15,194 bases of DNA from Candidatus Omnitrophota bacterium (GTDB lineage: Bacteria > Omnitrophota > 4484-213), in assembly GCA_030639955.1 (NCBI GenBank), contig DAOWKH010000100.1, positions 1-15,194 on the forward strand, written 5' to 3'. Below the pieces are notes generated by a model that saw nothing but the letters and a program-made list of their open reading frames with translations, searched no databases and was not told the DNA's origin. Below, in pieces: positions 7,635 through 13,965 of the stretch. The position numbers and the translations under genes are program-made. Position 1 is the first letter of the stretch. Every line of letters starts with the position of its first letter.

Positions 7635-7705
7635 GAAATAAAGGGGAACTTGCTTATTTTCTCAGATGGTGGTATTCTTTATTGATGGTATGTAGGTAAT
7701 TTTAG

Positions 7706-7737
7706 ACCTACTTGCACACCGGAAGTGGAAGTAAGGT
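7706..7737. repeat. Decayed REP-like hairpin, copy 3
   Basis: The left arm ACCTACTTGCAC (7706-7717) resembles the outer arm of copies 1 and 2. It pairs with 7725-7737 with one bulged A (7733) and one G-G mismatch, leaving about 11 pairs and a 7-nt loop. An alternative small hairpin, GTAGGT (7692-7697) with ACCTAC (7706-7711), uses the same arm. It lies just upstream of the secreted-protein gene. Confidence 0.55.
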
Positions 7738-7742
7738 GAATA

Positions 7743-7750
7743 GGGAGGTG
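7743..7750 (+). promoter_or_regulatory. Strong ribosome binding site of the secreted protein
   Basis: The sequence GGGAGGTG ends 3 bases before ATG 7754, with GGAGG at a spacing of 5. This is the clearest Shine-Dalgarno among the complete genes of this window. It fixes the start at 7754, so the longer in-frame extension upstream is unlikely. Confidence 0.75.
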
Positions 7751-7753
7751 AAA

Positions 7754-8414
7754 ATGATCAAGAGGTTTTTATTGGCGTTAATTTGCATGAGTTTTTTGTT
7801 ATCTGCGTCTATCCGCGTTGCTTCTGCTGATGAAATAACCATCCGCACAATCATAACCCCTATAGGAAGTCAGTGTGAGAAGTGGGGAGCGGCAGGTTTG
7901 ATGGTATGTATTGGAGGAGGGAAAATAGAAGATGGTGGATGTGGAGATGGTGTAAAAGAAGGATGGAAGGCTGCAGATAGTTCCGCAGTTGATCCAGAAA
8001 AGATAGATATCAACTATAATGATATAATCATCTTCAAAGATACCAAAGAAAACCATGAGTTTGATTTTGCTGACACTGGTTGGTGGCATGCTTCTACAAG
8101 TGATTTAATCTATGAGGTGAGGGGAGCTGGGGGGGGGATTTGGTGGATTTAGTGAGTGTGAAGTAAGAGAGTGTGAGTTCTGGTATCATTCAACTAATCC
8201 AGGTCCTTGTAGTTGTGTAGCAACCTGCCCAAGTGATAAATGGCTTATAAGTGGCGGTGTTAAGGGAGGAGAGCTAAGTTCCTTTGGTTCTCATGGTATG
8301 TATTACGTAGAATCTCGTCCTGAAACTCTAGGATTAGGAGGAAGCTGGTATGCGGGAGGAATATCATGGGGCTATGGTATTGGTCTTAAGGGTTACGCTC
8401 TCTGCTGTAAATAA
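7754..8414 (+). CDS. Secreted cysteine-rich protein, frame broken at a G9 tract
   Basis: I do not recognise a named family. Residues 1-25 form a clear Sec signal peptide: MIKR, a hydrophobic core, and the cleavage motif ASA before DE. The mature part begins TIITPIGSQCEKWG and contains the WWHASTSDLIYEV stretch. The frame then enters nine G (8129-8137) and stops at 8150-8152, about 132 residues in. With one G fewer, translation continues to TAA at 8412-8414, giving about 219 residues. That downstream part is clearly coding: it is Cys-rich (SECEVREC, PCSCVATC), then reads ISGGVKGG, VESRPETLG and ends KGYALCCK. A Cys-Pro, SGG, SxP, Trp, YAxCC ending is a pattern I associate with secreted or surface proteins, but this is recall and not a tested match. 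About ten Cys occur in the composite protein, which suggests disulfides outside the cytoplasm. It lies downstream of the RAYT unit. Confidence 0.7.
8129..8137. repeat. Homopolymer tract of nine G inside the secreted-protein gene
   Basis: Nine consecutive G occur exactly where the reading frame of the secreted protein is lost. Eight G would join the signal-peptide half to the downstream half in one frame. Long G tracts in coding regions are classic slippage sites, but also common sequencing error sites. Confidence 0.85.
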
Positions 8415-8455
8415 TTTCATTTTTCATTTTAGCATGAGGCGTGCGGTGTGAACAG

Positions 8456-9082
8456 ATGACAAAAATCAAGATTTGTGGTATAACAAATAGAGAAGATGCC
8501 CTAAAGGCGGTGGAGTTAGGAGTGGATGCCCTGGGGTTTATCTTTGCCCCCAGCCCGCGTCGGGTTGAGCCCGAACAAGCAAAGAAAATCATCAGCGACT
8601 TGCCGCCAGCAGTTATCGAAGTAGGAGTTTTTGTGAATGCCAATTTAGAAGAAATAGAAAAAATAAGCAAAGATTGCCGTTTAGATGCCCTGCAATTACA
8701 TGGCAAAGAAACACCTGAATATTGTGATGAATTAAATAAACTTTCTTCTGCCAATCTCATCAAGACATTTCATTTAAGGGAAGAAAAGGACTTAGAAAAA
8801 ATCAGTGATTATAATCTGGAGATTATCTGTTTGGATAGCTATTCAGAGGATAAAGTTGGCGGAACAGGAAAGATTTTTAATTGGGATTTGGCAAAAAGAG
8901 CAAAGAGATTTAACAAAAAAATTATTTTATCCGGGGGCTTAAATCCAGATAATGTTCAAGAGGCAATAGCAGAGGTGGAACCCTATATGGTGGATGTAAG
9001 CAGTGGAGTGGAGAGGAGTCCGGGGAAAAAAGATGAGCAGTTGATGAGAGAATTTATTCGCAAGGCGAGAGGGATTCAATGA
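8456..9082 (+). CDS. trpF: Phosphoribosylanthranilate isomerase
   Basis: TrpF converts N-(5-phosphoribosyl)anthranilate to CdRP in tryptophan synthesis, using a (beta/alpha)8 barrel in the cytoplasm. The start MTKIKICGIT carries the catalytic base Cys7, and the catalytic acid is Asp127 in CLDSYS. The phosphate-binding motifs GGTGKIFNW and LSGGLNPDNV follow, then VDVSSGVE near the end. The 208-residue length is normal. I chose ATG at 8456, which places the motif at the expected residue; an in-frame GTG at 8441 would add five residues. The gene begins 41 bases after the secreted-protein stop and its end overlaps trpB by 4 bases (ATGA), so trpF and trpB should be translationally coupled. No trpC or trpD precedes it. 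Confidence 0.96.
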   Translation: MTKIKICGITNREDALKAVELGVDALGFIFAPSPRRVEPEQAKKIISDLPPAVIEVGVFVNANLEEIEKISKDCRLDALQLHGKETPEYCDELNKLSSANLIKTFHLREEKDLEKISDYNLEIICLDSYSEDKVGGTGKIFNWDLAKRAKRFNKKIILSGGLNPDNVQEAIAEVEPYMVDVSSGVERSPGKKDEQLMREFIRKARGIQ

Positions 9083-10263
9083 TGTCAATGAAAAAAGGAT
9101 ATTTTGGAGAATTTGGCGGGCAGTTTGTTCCCGAGACCTTAATGACCGCTTTAGGGGAGTTAGAGAGAGAATACAAACGGCTCAAAAAGGACAAAGATTT
9201 TCAAAGGAAATTAGCATATTATTTGAGAGAATATGTTGGGCGGCCTACACCGCTTTATTTTGCCGAGCGATTAAGCAGAAAAATGGGGGCGAAGATTTAC
9301 TTAAAAAGAGAAGACCTCTGTCATACCGGTGCGCACAAGATAAACAATACCTTAGGGCAGATCTTATTAGCCCGACGGATGGGAAAGCAGAGGATAATTG
9401 CCGAGACAGGGGCAGGTCAACATGGGGTGGCCGTGGCTACTGCCGCAGCAATGTTTGGTTTGCTTTGTGAGGTCTATATGGGGGAGGAGGACATCAGAAG
9501 GCAAGGGCTAAATGTCTTTCGGATGAAATTATTAGGAACAAAGGTAATTCCGGTAAGCAGTGGGAGCAAGACCTTAAAGGATGCCTGCAATGAAGCAATT
9601 CGCGACTGGGTAACCAATGTGCGCACTACTTATTATCTTATCGGGTCCGTAGTTGGCCCGCATCCTTATCCAATGATTGTGCGTGATTTTCAATCGCTGA
9701 TTGGTAAAGAAGCAAAGAGGCAGATTTTAAAAGCAGAGAAGAGATTGCCTGATTATCTGATTGCCTGTATTGGCGGTGGCTCTAATAGTATTGGCCTGTT
9801 CCATCCCTTTTTTAACCACAGGGAAGTCAAGTTTATTGGTGTGGAGGCCGGGGGTTTGGGTATAAAAACAGGCAAACACGCCGCTACGCTTTATCAAGGA
9901 GAAGTGGGGATTTTGCACGGCAGCAAAAGCTATCTCTTGCAGGATAAAGATGGGCAGGTCAAAATTGCTCATTCCCTGGCTCCCGGGCTTGACTATCCCG
10001 GCGTAGGCCCGGAGCATTCTTATTATAAAAGAATTGGCAGATGTAAGTATTTTTCGGTAACCGATAAAGAGGCGCTAAAGGCGTTTGAAATGCTCTCGCA
10101 AACCGAGGGGATAATCCCGGCTCTGGAATCAGCCCACGCCCTTGCCTATCTGCAAAAGATAGATTTCAACAAGGACGAGATTGTAATTGTTTGCCTTTCA
10201 GGCAGAGGGGATAAGGATATGAATATAATATCAAAAATCAAAAATCAAAAACCAAAAATATAA
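9079..10263 (+). CDS. trpB: Tryptophan synthase beta chain
   Basis: TrpB condenses indole with serine using pyridoxal phosphate, in the alpha2beta2 complex with TrpA. The N-terminus reads GYFGEFGGQFVPETLM. The PLP lysine is Lys87 in HTGAHKINNTLGQ, followed by ETGAGQHGVA, the phosphate-binding loop GGGSNSIG and the C-terminal SGRGDKD. The 394 residues match the usual TrpB1 length. The start is at 9079 (ATG), with further in-frame ATGs at 9082 and 9088. The last residues, ISKIKNQKPKI, come from a run of 7-bp repeats and replace the usual variable tail after GRGDKD. The stop is 1 base before trpA. Confidence 0.97.
   Translation: MMSMKKGYFGEFGGQFVPETLMTALGELEREYKRLKKDKDFQRKLAYYLREYVGRPTPLYFAERLSRKMGAKIYLKREDLCHTGAHKINNTLGQILLARRMGKQRIIAETGAGQHGVAVATAAAMFGLLCEVYMGEEDIRRQGLNVFRMKLLGTKVIPVSSGSKTLKDACNEAIRDWVTNVRTTYYLIGSVVGPHPYPMIVRDFQSLIGKEAKRQILKAEKRLPDYLIACIGGGSNSIGLFHPFFNHREVKFIGVEAGGLGIKTGKHAATLYQGEVGILHGSKSYLLQDKDGQVKIAHSLAPGLDYPGVGPEHSYYKRIGRCKYFSVTDKEALKAFEMLSQTEGIIPALESAHALAYLQKIDFNKDEIVIVCLSGRGDKDMNIISKIKNQKPKI
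10231..10258. repeat. Heptamer repeat at the 3' end of trpB
   Basis: TCAAAAA occurs three times in tandem, then CCAAAAA once, directly before the trpB stop. It encodes a basic tail after the last conserved TrpB motif and ends 6 bases before the trpA start codon. Confidence 0.7.
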
Positions 10264-10264
10264 G

Positions 10265-11077
10265 ATGCAGAAGAATAGAATCGATAGAAAATTCGCAGAA
10301 TTGAAAAAGAAAAATAAAAAAGCGTTTATTGCCTTTATTACTGCCGGCGATCCCAATTTGGAGATTACTAAACAATTGATTTTGCGACTTCCTGCGGCAG
10401 GAGTAGATATTTTGGAGTTAGGGGCACCTTTTTCTGACCCTTTAGCTGATGGCTTAACAATCCAGCGGGCCTCCGAGCGCGCGCTTTCGCAAGGAGTTTC
10501 TCTGACTAAAATTTTGGATTTGCTGAAGAGAATGAAAAATGAAGTCCGAGTTCCTCTGGTATTGCTTAGTTATTACAATCCAATATATAAATTAGGAATA
10601 AAGAAATTTGCTAAATTGGCTTCTGATGCCGAGGTTGCCGGCTTGATTATCCCGGATTTGCCGTTAGAGGAGAGCAAGGAACTAAAGAAAGAGATGAATA
10701 AACAAGGGATAGACATAATTTTTCTGATTGCCCCTACTAGCACAGAAAAAAGAATAAAGGCGATCTGTAAGCAGTCGCAAGGGTTTATTTATTATGTCTC
10801 GCGAACAGGAATTACCGGAGTAAGAAAAGAGATGCCCAAGGACATAAAAGAGAATGTCCATAAAATTAAAGATTTTAGCTCAAAACCTGTAGTTGTAGGA
10901 TTTGGAATTTCTAATCCCGGCCAGATAAGCCGGATTAAAAATATGAATGTGGATGGAGTAGTAGTAGGGAGCGCAATCGTTAATGTAATTGAAAAAAATC
11001 TCCGAAATAAAGATTTAGTTAGAGAAGTAGAGAAGTTTATATTTCACCTCGGACACGGACACCTCGGGGGTGTCTGA
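10265..11077 (+). CDS. trpA: Tryptophan synthase alpha chain
   Basis: TrpA cleaves indole-3-glycerol phosphate and channels indole to TrpB. It is a (beta/alpha)8 barrel. The catalytic residues are Glu51 in LELGAPFSDP and Asp62 in PLADG. These correspond to Glu49 and Asp60 of the well-studied enterobacterial enzyme. Family members usually have Val where this has Ala in ELGVPFSDP. Other motifs are IPDLPLEES, the active-site loop YYVSRTGITG, GFGISNP and VVVGSAIV. The length is 270 residues, as usual. The final residues LGHGHLGGV are encoded by the palindromic element at 11041-11113, so the natural C-terminus may have been altered by it. The gene ends the trpFBA run. Confidence 0.96.
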   Translation: MQKNRIDRKFAELKKKNKKAFIAFITAGDPNLEITKQLILRLPAAGVDILELGAPFSDPLADGLTIQRASERALSQGVSLTKILDLLKRMKNEVRVPLVLLSYYNPIYKLGIKKFAKLASDAEVAGLIIPDLPLEESKELKKEMNKQGIDIIFLIAPTSTEKRIKAICKQSQGFIYYVSRTGITGVRKEMPKDIKENVHKIKDFSSKPVVVGFGISNPGQISRIKNMNVDGVVVGSAIVNVIEKNLRNKDLVREVEKFIFHLGHGHLGGV

Positions 11078-11113
11078 AGTTTCTTTCACCCCCGAGGTGA
11101 AATGCGAGGTGTC
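11041..11113. repeat. Nested palindromic element across the trpA end
   Basis: Arm ATTTCACCTCGG (11041-11052) is perfectly complementary to 11092-11103. CACCTCGGGGGTG (11060-11072) is perfectly complementary to 11087-11099. GACACC (11058-11063) pairs with GGTGTC (11069-11074). GACACCTCG (11058-11066) pairs with CGAGGTGTC (11105-11113). These pairings compete with each other. The block spans the trpA stop codon and the space before the next gene. No T-run follows, so simple intrinsic termination is not supported. Confidence 0.75.
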
Positions 11114-11126
11114 AGAAGGTTTCGTT

Positions 11127-12617
11127 ATGGAGATAAATAAAGTAGAGCAGATAATTGAAAAGATAAGTGACGCGTTTAAAAAAGGAGGAATTTATCCCAA
11201 CGGGCACCCTGTGCCTCAAAAGTTGAACCAACAATTGGAACAGTGGCTCAATTCTGTCTTAGAAGCAGAGATTGATTTATCTATTGCCCAGGACAAGCTA
11301 ATCTATAAGGACAAAATAGTCGGCGAAAATAATCCTCTGCTCAGACAATTTGCGCTTAATCTGCATCAAAAAGGGATAGGCAGGGTTAGTTTGCAAAAAG
11401 GGATAATTGCTCAAGAGATAGAGATATTCTTTAATATCCTGATATTAAAGAGCGAGCTTGTCCGTCAGCAGGATATCGGAGAGTTTTTTAAACAGAAGGG
11501 TCTTATTCATATAGGAGGGAGCAAACTACATTACAAGGAGGTCTTTGCAAAAGAGAAGGAATCTGCTTTAGAAGAATCAAAAGATAAAGATGAAGGATAT
11601 TTTAAGATTTTAGAATTTATGAAAGAGCCTGGACAGATAAACGAGGCCTTTGCCGGGATTGCTAAAAGGGATATAGATATGGATGTAAAAGCCGAGTTTA
11701 TCAATCAGGGAATTGAAGAAATGAACGGATTGCTTCTCGGCAAATCTCCGCAGGAGAGGGAGAGAATTAGCGCCGCTGTCTCGCAAAGTATGAATCAACT
11801 TTCAAGCTCTCTTGTCTCGCGCGTTTTAGATTTAAGGCAGAAGAACAGTTTAGGAAAAAAAGAAGACATAGAAGATTATATCTCCTCAATAGCGACAATT
11901 GTAGGTGATTTTTCCCAGGGCTGGAAATTAGAAGATGATTTTTCCCAGGAGTCAATTTATTCTTTGGATGAAAGCGATAATGTCACCCTTGAACTTATTC
12001 CTTATTCTTATAAACAGGAATACGCAGAAGCAGTGGCTTATCTTCAGAGAAAAATACCCGAACTTTTGGAGAAAAAAGCCTATTCTCAGTGCCAGCAACT
12101 TCTGCGGTTTTTTATTGAGGATAACAAGATAAGAGAAGATGATGAAAAAGAGATGTTATCTACGGCACTGGAGGATTGTAAACAAGCAGATTTAGCTCTC
12201 CAAAAAGATATCCTTTTTTTGCTAAAGGACGAAGCGGGAGAGGCGATAGATGCCTTTTTAATTGCCGAGATAGAAAATGAGGATAAAGAATTAAGCGAGA
12301 ATGCCCTTACTGCTTTGGGTAGGCGAAGATGCCTTTCTGCAGTTCCTGCGCTCCTTTCTTTGCTTAATCCAGGGGAACTCTTTTTTAAAGATGTGGATTG
12401 GGAGAAAAAGATAATTGAGAATTTAGGGACAATTGGCGACGAGAGGGCAGTGCCTAAATTAAAAAGGATGCTCGAGAAGAGATGGTTTTTTTTAAGGAAT
12501 AAAAAGCTACTGCGGGAGGCAGCAGCAGATGCTTTGAAAAAGATTGGCAGCCAGGAAGCAATAAGGGCTTTGTTAGAGGCATCCGCCCGAAGCGGATGGA
12601 TTAGATATGGAAGATAA
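11127..12617 (+). CDS. HEAT-repeat protein with an N-terminal domain shared with the adjacent HD-GYP protein
   Basis: I do not know a named family for the whole protein. Residues 1 to about 145 form an alpha/beta domain with GIYPNGHPV, KLIYKDKIVG and KGIGRVSLQKG. The next gene has a domain with the same order of motifs. The middle is helical and acidic. The last 130 or so residues look like HEAT/PBS-lyase-type helical repeats (AENALTALGRRRC-like, GDERAVPKLKRML, ALKKIGSQEAIRALL), which usually mediate protein contacts. No signal peptide or membrane segment is seen, so a cytoplasmic adaptor is likely. I chose ATG at 11127 (AGAAGG 8 bases upstream); GTG at 11070 would translate the palindromic element. 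The 3' end overlaps the HD-GYP gene by 11 bases, so the two are co-translated. Confidence 0.8.
   Translation: MEINKVEQIIEKISDAFKKGGIYPNGHPVPQKLNQQLEQWLNSVLEAEIDLSIAQDKLIYKDKIVGENNPLLRQFALNLHQKGIGRVSLQKGIIAQEIEIFFNILILKSELVRQQDIGEFFKQKGLIHIGGSKLHYKEVFAKEKESALEESKDKDEGYFKILEFMKEPGQINEAFAGIAKRDIDMDVKAEFINQGIEEMNGLLLGKSPQERERISAAVSQSMNQLSSSLVSRVLDLRQKNSLGKKEDIEDYISSIATIVGDFSQGWKLEDDFSQESIYSLDESDNVTLELIPYSYKQEYAEAVAYLQRKIPELLEKKAYSQCQQLLRFFIEDNKIREDDEKEMLSTALEDCKQADLALQKDILFLLKDEAGEAIDAFLIAEIENEDKELSENALTALGRRRCLSAVPALLSLLNPGELFFKDVDWEKKIIENLGTIGDERAVPKLKRMLEKRWFFLRNKKLLREAAADALKKIGSQEAIRALLEASARSGWIRYGR
12580..12598. repeat. Mini-hairpin at the 3' end of the HEAT adaptor gene
   Basis: CATCCGC (12580-12586) pairs with GCGGATG (12592-12598) around the loop CCGAA. 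It encodes the ASARSGW stretch near the C-terminus and lies 9 bases before the start codon of the next gene. Confidence 0.6.
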
Positions 12618-13965
12618 AGAAAGTATATTTTTGCAAGAAGTGGAAGAGATGCTTACGGAGTTGAATGTGGCTCTAAAGGGCTTTCAGATATATCCTCCCG
12701 GCCATTCTGTTTTAAAAAATATTACCCTTAGGGTAAATAATTTATTAATTAATTTACTAAAAGAAGGCGATTTAAATATAAGTTTGATGGGGCAGGATTT
12801 AGTGATAAATGGGATTCCTTTTTTGAGAGCGAGCGGGGTAATTGAAAGCTTTAAACAAGAGATGCGCAAGAAGGAGATAGAAGGGATTAGTTTTCTCGGC
12901 GGGCTAGAGGAAGGAGAGCTAAAGGGCTTTATAGAATCTTTCTCATCTAAAAATTGGAGAGAAGAGCTGGATAAGAGGAAGATTAGCCATATAAAGATAG
13001 GGAAGATATCCATTGATCTTCAGTCAGCGGCTAAAAAGGTAGTTAGCAAGCAAGAAACCTTTCAGAAAATCTATCAAGGAAATATAAATAGGGCCGAGGA
13101 GATTATTGAAGGTGCGGCCAGGATAAAAGAAGTGGAAAGCGATAAAGTAAATTCAACCGTTGAGAATATTTTGCAATCTTTGCTAAAGGATAAATCTGCT
13201 TTCTTGTCTCTAAACAGTATTAAAAATTATGACAATTATACCTTTGCTCATTGCGTAGATACCTGCATGCTTTCCTTAATTCAAGGAGAGTCGCTAAATT
13301 TTTCCAAGGATAATCTTTTAGAATTAGGGGTCTCTGCTTTTCTGCACGATTTAGGCAAGATTTCTATCCCTGAACAAATTCTTAACAAGCCATCTAAATT
13401 GACATTAGCCGAGGAGGCCATTATCCAAGAGCACCCTATCAAAGGAGCGAAGCTTCTTCAACAGACAGAGGGGATAACCCCTTTAGCGGCAGTAGTTGCC
13501 TTTGAACACCATATTTACTATAACCTCGAGGGCGGTTATCCCAAATTAAAACAGGAGAGAAAATTAAATCTATTTACAATGATTATAGCTATCGCCGATG
13601 TTTATGATGCCTTAACTACCTTAAGACCCTATCGCAGGCCATTTCTCCCTTATCAGGCATTGAGAACCATTTCCCAATTAGCCGGAACCCAGTTTGAACC
13701 TTTTCTGGTGCGGAATTTTGTGCGCCTCTTGGGTCCTTATCCAATAGGGAGTTTTGTGCGTCTTAATACAAATGAATTGGGTTTTATCTGGAAATTAAAT
13801 CCCGGCAGGCTTCCTTGGGTGAAAATTATCTTTGATGCAGAAGGAAAAAAACTGGAGGATTTCCTAATAGTAGATCTTTCTTTGCAGAGAGAAAGAGAGA
13901 TTGTTTTTTATGATAATCCTTTATTCAAGGGCATTACTGCGGAGGAGATAATATCTTCTCGTTGA
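12607..13965 (+). CDS. HD-GYP domain protein, probable c-di-GMP phosphodiesterase
   Basis: HD-GYP proteins are metal-dependent phosphodiesterases that degrade cyclic di-GMP. Residues 1 to about 140 are the domain shared with the upstream gene (FQIYPPGHSV, DLVINGIPF, IEGISFLGGLEEGEL). A helical linker follows. The HD-GYP domain has His215, His247-Asp248 in AFLHDLGKISIPE, His276 in EHPIKGA, His301-His302 in FEHHIYYN, GYP at 310-312 and Asp331 in IADVYDALT, then LRPYRRP. All metal ligands are therefore present. Between HH and GYP there are seven residues, where the common HHxxxDGxGYP form has six. The C-terminal 90 residues include the usual trailing segment. There is no receiver domain, signal peptide or membrane helix. 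The start overlaps the upstream gene by 11 bases. The last 58 bases are antisense to the convergent HEAT gene. Confidence 0.9.
   Translation: MEDKESIFLQEVEEMLTELNVALKGFQIYPPGHSVLKNITLRVNNLLINLLKEGDLNISLMGQDLVINGIPFLRASGVIESFKQEMRKKEIEGISFLGGLEEGELKGFIESFSSKNWREELDKRKISHIKIGKISIDLQSAAKKVVSKQETFQKIYQGNINRAEEIIEGAARIKEVESDKVNSTVENILQSLLKDKSAFLSLNSIKNYDNYTFAHCVDTCMLSLIQGESLNFSKDNLLELGVSAFLHDLGKISIPEQILNKPSKLTLAEEAIIQEHPIKGAKLLQQTEGITPLAAVVAFEHHIYYNLEGGYPKLKQERKLNLFTMIIAIADVYDALTTLRPYRRPFLPYQALRTISQLAGTQFEPFLVRNFVRLLGPYPIGSFVRLNTNELGFIWKLNPGRLPWVKIIFDAEGKKLEDFLIVDLSLQREREIVFYDNPLFKGITAEEIISSR

Noticed and set aside
7650..7678. Promoter for the secreted protein (TTGCTT, 17 bases, TATTCT)
   Set aside because: The -35 match is only three of six and many similar pairs occur in AT-rich DNA, so I do not list it as a feature.
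6902..7737. CRISPR array
   Set aside because: Only three palindromes are present, at unequal spacing with a gene between them, and there are no spacers or cas genes.
11070..11126. GTG 11070 as start of the HEAT adaptor gene
   Set aside because: The extra 19 residues would come from the palindromic element, whereas ATG 11127 has AGAAGG just upstream and begins the domain shared with the next gene.
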